From Ruminococcus sp. (lineage in GTDB: Bacteria; Bacillota; Clostridia; Oscillospirales; Ruminococcaceae), in assembly GCA_017626015.1 (NCBI GenBank), contig JAGAJO010000001.1:186001-250000 (forward strand): 64,000 bases of DNA, read 5' to 3'. Positions 50,389-58,798 of this stretch are shown here, piece by piece. Each line of letters starts with the position of its first letter. Position 1 is the first letter of the stretch. A program made the position numbers and the translations under genes. The notes under the pieces were generated by a model. It was not told the DNA's origin. It was given only the letters and a program-made list of their open reading frames with translations, and made no database searches.

Positions 50389-51546
50389 ATGACCATTACC
50401 AACGTAAAAATTTTCACTATGAACGATTCTGAGGAAATTATCGACAACGGATATGTAACTTTTGAAAACGGCAGGATAACGGCTGTATCACACGGTATTC
50501 CTTCGGAGATATCCGAGGACGATATCGACGGAGAGGGTCTGACGCTTTATCCGGGCTTTATAGACGCTCATACGCATCTTGGTCTGACCTCCAGCGGCGT
50601 CGGCATGGAGGGTGAGGATCTTAACGAGGAATTTGACCCGTGTACTCCTCAGCTCAGGATCATCGACGGGATAAATCCTATAGATTATTCATTCAGGCGG
50701 GCAAGGGAGGCAGGCATCACCTCCGTACTTGTTTCGCCGGGGTCTACAAATCCCATTGCAGGAGAGATCTCCGCTATCAAGACCGCAGGCAAGCGTGTGG
50801 ATAAAATGCTCATCAAAACCGTCGGCATGAAGTTTTCCATGGGAGAAAACCCAAAGCTAACCTATATGGATAAGGAGGATTCCCCCTGTACCAGAATGGC
50901 GGTCGCATCTACTATAAGAGAGGCTCTGCTCAAGGCTGTAAGATACCGTGCGTCAATTTCTGCGGCGGAGGAGGAAAGCGATATGCCGGATTTCGATATG
51001 AAGTCTGAGGCGCTGCTGCCCGTGCTGAACAGAGAGGTCACGGCACATTTCCACTGTCACAGAGCAGACGATATTTTCACGGCGGTGAGAATAGCTAACG
51101 AGTTTAATCTGGACTATACCCTTGTACACTGCACAGACGGTCACATTGTGGCGGAGGAGCTTGCTGAGGAAAACGCCAGCTGTATAATAGGACCTATCAT
51201 CAGCGACAGGTGCAAGCCCGAGCTTGCCAACCTTTCTCCCGAAAATGCCGCCGTGCTTACCAGAAACGGTATAGACGTGGCTATATGCACGGATCATTCC
51301 GAAACTCCCGTGGAGTATCTCCCGCTGACGGTAGGTATTGCCGTGAAGAACGGTCTGAGCTTTTACGACGGACTCCGTGCGATAACTAAGATCCCTGCAA
51401 AAATAGGCAGGATATTTGACAGGACAGGTTCCATAGAGGTGGGTAAGGACGCCGATTTCGTTTTATTTGACGGAAGTCCCTTCGAGGTCATGTCCTCCCC
51501 TGCGCTGGTAATGATAAACGGTAAGGCTGTAGTTAAGGAGCTGTAA
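50389..51546 (+). CDS. Amidohydrolase, imidazolonepropionase-like
   Basis: 385 residues, metal-dependent hydrolase fold. Metal ligands are H-x-H in PGFIDAHTHLGL (about 55-66), HFHCHRADD (about 222-230), LVHCTDGH and the Asp in AICTDHSETP (about 302-311). The C-terminal GSIEVGKDADFVLFDGSPFE closes the composite beta domain. Members of this group hydrolyse cyclic amides, dipeptides or isoaspartyl peptides; the substrate is not known. Its TAA is directly followed by the rsmI ATG. Confidence 0.85.
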   Translation: MTITNVKIFTMNDSEEIIDNGYVTFENGRITAVSHGIPSEISEDDIDGEGLTLYPGFIDAHTHLGLTSSGVGMEGEDLNEEFDPCTPQLRIIDGINPIDYSFRRAREAGITSVLVSPGSTNPIAGEISAIKTAGKRVDKMLIKTVGMKFSMGENPKLTYMDKEDSPCTRMAVASTIREALLKAVRYRASISAAEEESDMPDFDMKSEALLPVLNREVTAHFHCHRADDIFTAVRIANEFNLDYTLVHCTDGHIVAEELAEENASCIIGPIISDRCKPELANLSPENAAVLTRNGIDVAICTDHSETPVEYLPLTVGIAVKNGLSFYDGLRAITKIPAKIGRIFDRTGSIEVGKDADFVLFDGSPFEVMSSPALVMINGKAVVKEL

Positions 51547-52386
51547 ATGGGGATACTGTATGTTGTGGGAACGCCTATAGGCAATCTGGGGGATATGACC
51601 TTCAGGGCGGTGGAAACTCTTAAAAATGTGGATTTTATCTGCGCCGAGGATACCAGAGTTACCGCAAAGCTGCTGAATTATTTTGATATAAAAACTCCGC
51701 TGGTGAGCTATCACGAGCATAACGCAAGGCAGGCGGGGGAGTCGGTTTTAAGCCGTATTTTGTCCGGAGAAAACGCCGCAGTCGTCACCGATGCGGGAAT
51801 GCCCTGCATATCCGATCCCGGAGAGCCGCTGGTAAAGCTTTGCAGCGAAAACGGAGTAAGCGTCCGTGTGGTACCCGGTCCCTCTGCGGCAGTTTCGGCA
51901 TTGGCGGTAAGCGGATTAAGCACATCGAGATTTCAGTTTGAGGGATTCCTGTCCACGGCAAAAAAACAGCGGTTCGAGCATCTTGCCGCAGTAAAGAACT
52001 GCACCGATACGCTGATATTTTACGAGGCTCCTCACAAGCTGGAGGCTACGCTCAAGGATATGCTTAACTATTTCGGGGACAGAAAGATATCTCTTTGCAG
52101 AGAGCTTACAAAGCTCCATGAGGAGGTAATCAGGACGACGATCTCTGCTGCGGCGGAGTATTACTCCGAAAATAAGCCCAAGGGCGAGTTCGTGCTTGTA
52201 ATAGAGGGTGCGGACGAGGCTCAGCTTGTTCCGGCAGAGACGCCGGAGGACGCTTTAAAACAGGTGGAAGAGCTTGTCTCCAGGGGCATGAGGGGAGCAG
52301 ACGCCTGCAGACAGATAGCCAAGGCAACGGGTTTTTCCAAGGGAGAGCTTTATGCACGTCTGCTTGAAAAGGATCGGAAAGAGTAA
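51547..52386 (+). CDS. rsmI: 16S rRNA 2'-O-methyltransferase (C1402)
   Basis: 279 residues. Methylates the 2'-O of C1402, the base also methylated by RsmH. VVGTPIGNLGDMTFRAVETL (about 6-25), CAEDTRVTAKLLNYF and VVTDAGMPCISDPGE (about 79-93) are diagnostic of the tetrapyrrole-methylase-fold RsmI. Starts immediately after the amidohydrolase stop, so the pair is co-translated. Confidence 0.96.
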   Translation: MGILYVVGTPIGNLGDMTFRAVETLKNVDFICAEDTRVTAKLLNYFDIKTPLVSYHEHNARQAGESVLSRILSGENAAVVTDAGMPCISDPGEPLVKLCSENGVSVRVVPGPSAAVSALAVSGLSTSRFQFEGFLSTAKKQRFEHLAAVKNCTDTLIFYEAPHKLEATLKDMLNYFGDRKISLCRELTKLHEEVIRTTISAAAEYYSENKPKGEFVLVIEGADEAQLVPAETPEDALKQVEELVSRGMRGADACRQIAKATGFSKGELYARLLEKDRKE

Positions 52387-52560
52387 GCAGGGCAAAGTAT
52401 CTGAAGCGTTTTCCGGGGGATATTATGGTTACAGGCAATTTACGGCAGAGACGGGTATGACCGCTTTGTCTTACCTGTTTTCCCAAGGATAAGTATGTCG
52501 TGTGCGGATAAAGCGAAAGGCTTATCCGATATAAACAATCAATTAATAAGAGGTGCGGAT

Positions 52561-55110
52561 ATGAAGCTGCTGGCGATCGATGGTAACAGTATAATGAACA
52601 GAGCGTTTTACGGAGTAAAGATGCTCACAAATTCCAAGGGGATATTTACTAACGCTCTTACGGGATTTATGAATATATACCTTAAAGAAACGGCGGAGAT
52701 AAAGCCCGACTGCGTGGCAGTGGCGTTCGATTTGCGTGCGCCGACCTTCCGTCACAAGGCGAACGCTTCATATAAGGCTAACCGTAAGGGTATGCCCGAA
52801 GAGCTTGCGCAGCAGATGCCGATCATAAAAAAGCTTTTAACACTGCTGGGGATCAGGATCGTGGAATGCGAAGGCTATGAGGCTGACGATATTTTAGGCA
52901 CTCTTTCCAAGGCTGCGGCGGATTCGTCTGACAGCTGCGTTATTCTGACCGGTGACAGGGACAGCTTTCAGCTTGTATCCGATAAGGTGACAGTGTATCT
53001 TGCGGGTACAAGAGAGACCAAGATATACACTCCCGAAAGGATAATGGAGGAGTACGGGGTTTCACCCATACAGATGATCGAGGTAAAAGCGCTTATGGGA
53101 GACTCCTCCGACAATATTTCTGGGGTCAAGGGTATCGGTGAAAAAACTGCCCTTTCGATAATCAGGCAGTGCGGTTCTGTGGAAAAGCTTTACGAGGATC
53201 TGAACGCTCTGGAGCTGACTCCCTCAGTCAGAAAAAAGCTGGAGAGCGGCAGACAGGACGCATTCGACAGTCATTTCCTTGCCGAGATATGCCTTGACGC
53301 TCCTGTGGAGAGATCGGTGGAGTTTTATAAGCTGGGAGAGCCTGACGTTGAGGGCGCCAAAAAGCTTCTGGCGGAGCTTGAAATGCTGAGACTTATGGAA
53401 AGGCTGGAGCTTACGGGAAAAACGGGATCCTCAGCAGATGAAAACGAGGTCAGGCTTAAACTGAAGGATATGCCTAAATATGAGGTCGGCACCCTTTCCT
53501 CTGAGGATATTGCTGGCTTTTCCGGGGATATGACTGCTTCGTTTGTTTTTTCGGAGGGAAAGCTTTCCGTTCTGTGCGGGGACAGGATATATACCTCCGA
53601 AGATGCCGGGTTGATACTTGACTTCTTAGGGTCGCCCTGCAAAAAGATCACATTTGAGGGGAAAACCGCTTACAGATTCGCTTTTGACAGCGGCAGACAG
53701 CTTGAAGGTCTGACATTTGCCTGCGATCTGGCGGGGTATCTTCTCAACTCTCAGTCCAGCGAATATACGGCGGAAAACCTTTGTCTTACCTATAAGGTCA
53801 TGTATCGTTCCGATATGGGAGAGTATGCGGATGTTTCTTCCCTTCCGTCGCTGGCGGAAAATCTGAAAATGCAGCTGGAGCAGACGGAGATGCTTGAGCT
53901 TTACAACGATGTGGAGCTGCCGCTGTGCGAGGTCCTAGCCTCTATGGAGCATTACGGAGTCAAGGCGGACACAGACGGTATAAAGCAGTTCGGAGAGGAT
54001 CTGAAAGAAAAGATCTCAGCTTTAACGGAAGAAATATATATGTATTCCGGTGGAGAGTTTAATATTTCCTCTCCCAAGCAGCTGGGCGAGGTGCTTTTTG
54101 AAAAGCTTGGACTCCCCGCAAAAAAGAAAACCAAATCCGGTTACTCGACCAATGCGGAGGTGCTGGAATCCCTTGCAGGCAAGCACCCGATCATTCCTCT
54201 TATTCTGGAGTACAGGACGCTTACAAAGCTTAATTCCACCTATGTTGACGGTCTGCTTAAGGAGATCAGGGCGGACGGCAGGGTGCATTCCGTTTTTAAG
54301 CAGACTGAGACCAGAACGGGAAGGATATCCTCCACCGAGCCTAATATGCAGAATATTCCCGTGCGTAAAGAGATAGGTCGGAATATGCGTAAATTTTTTG
54401 TTGCGCAGGAGGGCTTCACACTGCTTGACGCAGATTACAGTCAGATCGAGCTGAGAGTTCTTGCTTCAGTGTGCGGCGATAAAAATATGCAGGCGACCTT
54501 TGCGGAGGGCAGGGATATACACACAATGACCGCTTCGCAGGTATTTGATATCCCCGAGGATTTTGTTATGCCCGAAATGCGTTCTGCCGCAAAGGCTGTA
54601 AATTTCGGTATAATTTATGGGATAGGAGCGTTTTCTCTGTCCAAGGATATAGGCGTTTCTGTTCCGGAGGCAAAGAAATATATCCAGAACTATCTTGACA
54701 ACTTCCCAAAGGTATCGGAGTTTATGGAAAAGACCGTCAGCGACGGGCTGAAAAACGGATATGTTACGACTATTTTCGGCAGACGAAGATACATTCCCGA
54801 GCTTTCCGCTTCAAACAAGGTGATGCAGGCTTTCGGAAAGCGAGCGGCGATGAACGCTCCCATACAGGGTGCGGCTGCCGACATTATAAAGATAGCAATG
54901 GTCAAGGTCTACAGGCGTCTGAGGTCGGAGAAGCTTGACGCAAGGCTGATACTTCAGGTCCACGACGAGCTTATCATTGAAGCGTCGCTGTCGGATAAGG
55001 ACAGGGCGGCTGAGATACTAAAGGAGGAAATGGAAAACGCAGTCAGGCTTTCCGTTCCCTTTACGGTAGACGTAGGTGAGGGACAAAGCTGGTACGAGGC
55101 AAAAAGCTGA
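52561..55110 (+). CDS. polA: DNA polymerase I
   Basis: 849 residues from the ATG after GAGGTG; a longer frame from 52495 lacks a site. The 5'-nuclease domain (1-290) begins KLLAIDGNSIMNRAFYG and has ILTGDRDSFQLV. The 3'-5' exonuclease-like domain (about 310-465) lacks the metal-binding D-x-E, so proofreading is probably absent, as in Bacillus. The polymerase domain (about 470-849) has LDADYSQIELRVLA, RSAAKAVNFGIIYG and QVHDEL. Acts in Okazaki-fragment processing and repair. Confidence 0.97.
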   Translation: MKLLAIDGNSIMNRAFYGVKMLTNSKGIFTNALTGFMNIYLKETAEIKPDCVAVAFDLRAPTFRHKANASYKANRKGMPEELAQQMPIIKKLLTLLGIRIVECEGYEADDILGTLSKAAADSSDSCVILTGDRDSFQLVSDKVTVYLAGTRETKIYTPERIMEEYGVSPIQMIEVKALMGDSSDNISGVKGIGEKTALSIIRQCGSVEKLYEDLNALELTPSVRKKLESGRQDAFDSHFLAEICLDAPVERSVEFYKLGEPDVEGAKKLLAELEMLRLMERLELTGKTGSSADENEVRLKLKDMPKYEVGTLSSEDIAGFSGDMTASFVFSEGKLSVLCGDRIYTSEDAGLILDFLGSPCKKITFEGKTAYRFAFDSGRQLEGLTFACDLAGYLLNSQSSEYTAENLCLTYKVMYRSDMGEYADVSSLPSLAENLKMQLEQTEMLELYNDVELPLCEVLASMEHYGVKADTDGIKQFGEDLKEKISALTEEIYMYSGGEFNISSPKQLGEVLFEKLGLPAKKKTKSGYSTNAEVLESLAGKHPIIPLILEYRTLTKLNSTYVDGLLKEIRADGRVHSVFKQTETRTGRISSTEPNMQNIPVRKEIGRNMRKFFVAQEGFTLLDADYSQIELRVLASVCGDKNMQATFAEGRDIHTMTASQVFDIPEDFVMPEMRSAAKAVNFGIIYGIGAFSLSKDIGVSVPEAKKYIQNYLDNFPKVSEFMEKTVSDGLKNGYVTTIFGRRRYIPELSASNKVMQAFGKRAAMNAPIQGAAADIIKIAMVKVYRRLRSEKLDARLILQVHDELIIEASLSDKDRAAEILKEEMENAVRLSVPFTVDVGEGQSWYEAKS

Positions 55111-55125
55111 GTACAGATCAGAAAA

Positions 55126-55155
55126 AACCGGGCGAAAGATTCGTCCGGTTCTTGT
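55126..55155. terminator. Bidirectional terminator between polA and the deaminase gene
   Basis: AACCGGGCGA (55126-55135) pairs with TCGTCCGGTT (55141-55150), one G-U. T-rich sequence follows on the plus strand and six U on the minus strand. Confidence 0.85.
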
Positions 55156-55156
55156 T

Positions 55157-56437
55157 TTAATTCTCCGTCATTTTTCTGATGATGCTGTTAGCCTGTTCAT
55201 AGATCTTTCCGGGATCCTCCCCTATGTTAAATTCACCGTTTTCGTAGAGTATCTTACCTGCGCACATTGTAAGCTTTACATTTTCCTTGGAGCCGCTGTA
55301 AACTATGTTCTTGCCGATATTGTTGAGCGGCTGCATATTTGGCCGCATAAGGTCTATAACGACTAAGTCTGCCTGCTTGCCTGCGGTGATAACGTCACAG
55401 TCACCCAGTCCCATTGCTCTTGCGGAGTTTACCGTCGCCGCTTTCAGCACGGTATCTGCGGGACAGGCTGCGGCGTTTTTATCCGCAATCTTTTGCAGAC
55501 CCGTCATGAGGAACATTTCTCTGAACATATCGAGACAGTTGTTGCTTGCAGGACCGTCCGTACCAAGCGCAACATTGATACCCATTTCCTGCATTTTAGT
55601 AATGGGAGCGATACCGCTTGCAAGCTTTACGTTAGAGCCGGGACAGTGAACTGCGTAAACGCCCTTATCCTTGAATATCTTCAGATCCTCTTCTGACATA
55701 TGAACGCAGTGGAAGCCTGCTCCGCCGTAGTTGTAAATGCCAAGCTCATTGAAAAGAGCGGTAGGAGTTTTGCCGTACTTCTCCACGCACTCCCTGACCT
55801 CCTTTTCGGTCTCTGAGTTGTGGGTCGCTACGGGAGCTTTGTACTTTTCCGCAAGCTCCGCCACGGCTTTTAAAAGCTCAGGATCACAGGTGTATTCTGC
55901 GTGGAAGCCCAACATATAGCCGATAAGAGGGTGACAGTCCTTAAATTTCAAATAGTTGCTTTCAAGTCTTTCGGCATTGGAAGCATCTCCGCTTACCGCA
56001 CCGCAGAGAACGCTCCTGAAACCGCTTTCTGTGCAGGCTTTAACGTAATCGTCAAGCTCGAAGTACATATCGAATGCGGCTGTACAGCCTGTTGAAAGGT
56101 ACTCCAGTATAGCAAGCTTTGTGAGCCAGTAGACATATTCGCCGTTAAGCTTAGCCTCCATAGGGAATATCTGTTGAAACAGCCACTCCTGCAAAGGCAG
56201 ATCGTCGGCATACGAACGCAGGAACGTCATAGCCGAATGGGTATGAGCGTTCTTAAAGGAAGGCATAAGCAGATCGCCTTTAAGGTCGTATTCACGCTCG
56301 AATGCTTTTCCCTGTAAGTCCTCCGCTGTGGGAGTTCCCGCAAAGGCTATTTTGTCGTTATCAGTCCACACCTCGATATTCTCAGGAGTTATGCCGTCCC
56401 GCATTGTTATTACCTTGCCGTTATAAAATCTTATCAT
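55157..56437 (-). CDS. mtaD: 5-methylthioadenosine/S-adenosylhomocysteine deaminase
   Basis: 426 residues from the ATG after AAGAGG; the frame extends to 56461 but overlaps the previous gene. Amidohydrolase with H-x-H in KNAHTHSAMTFLR (about 58-70), the Glu/His pair in GFHAEYTC and THNSETEKEV, and the metal Asp in ALGTDGPASNNCLDMF. It is close to MtaD and converts MTA or SAH to the inosine form. It is the last gene of the long minus-strand operon, 20 bp after mtnA, which fits MTA salvage by deamination. Other adenosine analogues are possible substrates. Confidence 0.9.
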   Translation of the reverse strand: MIRFYNGKVITMRDGITPENIEVWTDNDKIAFAGTPTAEDLQGKAFEREYDLKGDLLMPSFKNAHTHSAMTFLRSYADDLPLQEWLFQQIFPMEAKLNGEYVYWLTKLAILEYLSTGCTAAFDMYFELDDYVKACTESGFRSVLCGAVSGDASNAERLESNYLKFKDCHPLIGYMLGFHAEYTCDPELLKAVAELAEKYKAPVATHNSETEKEVRECVEKYGKTPTALFNELGIYNYGGAGFHCVHMSEEDLKIFKDKGVYAVHCPGSNVKLASGIAPITKMQEMGINVALGTDGPASNNCLDMFREMFLMTGLQKIADKNAAACPADTVLKAATVNSARAMGLGDCDVITAGKQADLVVIDLMRPNMQPLNNIGKNIVYSGSKENVKLTMCAGKILYENGEFNIGEDPGKIYEQANSIIRKMTEN

Positions 56438-56457
56438 CTGAGTACCTCTTTTCTTTG

Positions 56458-57504
56458 TCATTTTTCTTCCTCAAAATCAAAAGGCGGATAAAATATCCCT
56501 CTCTCTGTAACGATAGCCGTTATAAGCTCCGCAGGAGTAACGTCAAACGCAGGATTAAGGCATTCCACGCTGTCGGGAGCTATGGGCTTTTCAAAATACA
56601 TTTTTTTGATCTCGTCGCCGTCACGCATTTCTATTTCGATATCATCGCCTGTTTTGCAGTCCGTGTCGATAGTTGAAAACGGACAGAACACATAGAGCGG
56701 AACTCCGTAATGCTTTGCCAGCACAGCAAGTCCCGACGTGCCTATTTTATTTGCGGTATCGCCGTTTGCTGCAACCCTGTCACAGCCTACGAACACGGCG
56801 TTTACAAGTCCCTTGGACATGACGTAGCTTGCCATATTGTCGCAGATAAGAGTGGTTTCGATACCCGCATTTGAAAGCTCATAGGAGGTCAGTCTTGCCC
56901 CCTGCAAAAGCGGTCTTGTTTCGTCCACATAGGCGTGGAATCTATATCCTTTTTCCGCTCCCAGCAGGAGAGTTCCCAGACCCGTGCCGTAGCGTGAGGT
57001 CGCAAGCGCTCCTGCGTTGCAGTGGGTAAGCACGCTGTCGCCGTCCCGCATAAGGGTAAGCCCGAACTCGGACATAACACGGCAGGTCTCAATATCCTCC
57101 CCGTGGATAGACTCTGCTTCCGCTTTAAGTATCGAAATAAGCTCCTCACGGGGTCTTGTGCGGTTTTCTTCTGCCTTTCTCATCATTCTGCTTACCGCCC
57201 ACGAAAGATTTACCGCAGTAGGTCTTGCTCCTGCGATCTTCCCGGCTGCCAGACTAAGCTCATTAAAAAATTCCTCGCTGTTGTCCGTAGTTATCCTGCG
57301 TGCGCATATGTAAATCCCGTAAGCCGCACATATTCCTATACACGGCGCTCCTCTTACCCGCAGCTTTTTTATCGCTTCGCATATTTCCTCCGCATTACGC
57401 AGTCTGATCGTTTTTGATCTGTTTGGCAGCAGCGTCTGATCGATAGCTTCTATCGCCGTCCCGTCCGCAGTCAATCGGACGGGGTCGTTTTTTTCATATT
57501 TCAT
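56458..57504 (-). CDS. mtnA: S-methyl-5-thioribose-1-phosphate isomerase
   Basis: 348 residues. Converts MTR-1-P to MTRu-1-P. KKLRVRGAPCIGICAAYGIYI (about 47-67) is the substrate loop. The catalytic Cys is in LTHCNAGALATSRYGT (about 158-173) and Asp in GCDRVAANGDTANKIGT (about 237-253). It follows hypD by 29 bp and has GAGGAATATATA before its ATG. No phosphorylase or nucleosidase gene (mtnP, mtnN) and no mtnK is in the window. Confidence 0.95.
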   Translation of the reverse strand: MKYEKNDPVRLTADGTAIEAIDQTLLPNRSKTIRLRNAEEICEAIKKLRVRGAPCIGICAAYGIYICARRITTDNSEEFFNELSLAAGKIAGARPTAVNLSWAVSRMMRKAEENRTRPREELISILKAEAESIHGEDIETCRVMSEFGLTLMRDGDSVLTHCNAGALATSRYGTGLGTLLLGAEKGYRFHAYVDETRPLLQGARLTSYELSNAGIETTLICDNMASYVMSKGLVNAVFVGCDRVAANGDTANKIGTSGLAVLAKHYGVPLYVFCPFSTIDTDCKTGDDIEIEMRDGDEIKKMYFEKPIAPDSVECLNPAFDVTPAELITAIVTERGIFYPPFDFEEEK

Positions 57505-57533
57505 TATATATTCCTCACATTACCTGAGAAAGT

Positions 57534-58577
57534 TTATGTTGCGTACTGATAATACGCTGAGCAGGCTCCCTCGCCGGAAACCATGCAGGCTCCCACCGGC
57601 TGACCGGGGGTGCAGAGCTTTCCGAAAAGAGGACAGTCCGACGGCTTGCATTTTCCCTGAAGTATATCTCCGCAGCGGCATCCCGGATTCGGTCTGCCTG
57701 TGATTTTCGGGATATCGTATTTTATGCGGGAATCAAACTCTGCATATTCGCTGCGAAGTACAAGTCCCGATCCGGGGATAACGCCCAGACCTCTCCATTC
57801 GCTGTCGCAGGGCTGCATGATCTTTTCCACAAGCCTTTGTGCTGCAGGACTTCCCTCCGGTCTTACCACTCTGGGGTAGCAGTTTCTGAAAAATGGTTCG
57901 CCCTTTTGCAAAAGGCTGACCGTTACCGCAAGAGCAGTCAGAAGCTCTGAGGCAGTAAAGCCTGTCACAACTCCAGAGACGCCCTGACCGCAAAGCTCCT
58001 CGCAGACCTTAGTACCTGTTATAGCATTGACGTGTCCGGGATAAAGGAATGCGTCTGCGCTGCCCTTAAGCGCCTGATATGCGTTGGGCATCGTCTTGTT
58101 CGCCCCTAAAACAGAAAAGTTTTTAAGTCCTGCGGCTTTTGCCTTTTCCACCGCAAGGCAGGCGGAGGGAGTTGTGGTCTCAAAGCCTACCGCCAGAAAA
58201 ACCACCTGTTTGTCGGGATCCTCCTTTGCGATATCGACAGCGTCCATAGGAGAGTATACAGCCCTGACCTTTGCACCCTTTGATCTTGCGCCCGCAAGGC
58301 TCATTTGTGAGCCGGGCACTCTTATCAGGTCGCCGAAGGTGCATATCTCGCAGTCCTTTTCAAGAGCAAGATAAACAGCCTCGTCGATAAATCCTACCGG
58401 CGTTACGCAAACAGGACAGCCGGGACCCGAGATAAGCTCGATCTGCGGCGGGAGAATTTTTCTTATTCCCAGACGGAAGATCTCGTGGGTATGAGTGCCG
58501 CAGACCTCCATTATCCTCAGCGGTCTGCCGCTGTAGGAGGTTATGATGTCCTTTGCGGACTGTCTGGCGCCGTTCAT
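57534..58577 (-). CDS. hypD: [NiFe]-hydrogenase maturation factor HypD
   Basis: 347 residues. Fe-S scaffold that, with HypC, assembles Fe(CN)2CO. EVCGTHTHEIFRLG (about 24-37), SGPGCPVCVTP (about 50-60), VGFETTTP (about 127-134), and the C-terminal cysteine set NPGCRCGDILQGKCKPSDCPLFGKLCTP (about 292-319) holding the [4Fe-4S] cluster. All motifs are intact. Overlaps hypC by 4 bases. No hydrogenase subunit is visible in the window. Confidence 0.97.
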   Translation of the reverse strand: MNGARQSAKDIITSYSGRPLRIMEVCGTHTHEIFRLGIRKILPPQIELISGPGCPVCVTPVGFIDEAVYLALEKDCEICTFGDLIRVPGSQMSLAGARSKGAKVRAVYSPMDAVDIAKEDPDKQVVFLAVGFETTTPSACLAVEKAKAAGLKNFSVLGANKTMPNAYQALKGSADAFLYPGHVNAITGTKVCEELCGQGVSGVVTGFTASELLTALAVTVSLLQKGEPFFRNCYPRVVRPEGSPAAQRLVEKIMQPCDSEWRGLGVIPGSGLVLRSEYAEFDSRIKYDIPKITGRPNPGCRCGDILQGKCKPSDCPLFGKLCTPGQPVGACMVSGEGACSAYYQYAT

Positions 58578-58783
58578 AGCAGCTCCTCCATTACCTCGTC
58601 CGCTTCCTCCTCATCGGTTTTGGTGATCTTTGCGATCGCCGCTCCTGCGTGTACCATTACATAATCTCCCGGTTCCAGATCCTCGATAAGATCTGCCGAG
58701 ACGCTTCTTTTTGCTCCGCTTGCATCAATGACAGCCGTGCCGTCGTTAACGCTTACTACCTTTGCCGATAAACCTACGCACAT
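58574..58783 (-). CDS. hypC: Hydrogenase maturation chaperone HypC
   Basis: 69 residues. N-terminal MCVGLSAKVVSV supplies the essential Cys2, although the usual form is MCLA/GIP. DYVMVHAGAAIAKI (about 44-57) is the conserved second motif. The acidic tail EEEADEVMEEL is typical. ATG of hypD overlaps its stop (ATGA). Sits between hypF and hypD. Confidence 0.93.
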   Translation of the reverse strand: MCVGLSAKVVSVNDGTAVIDASGAKRSVSADLIEDLEPGDYVMVHAGAAIAKITKTDEEEADEVMEELL

Positions 58784-58798
58784 ATTTATTACCTCTCT

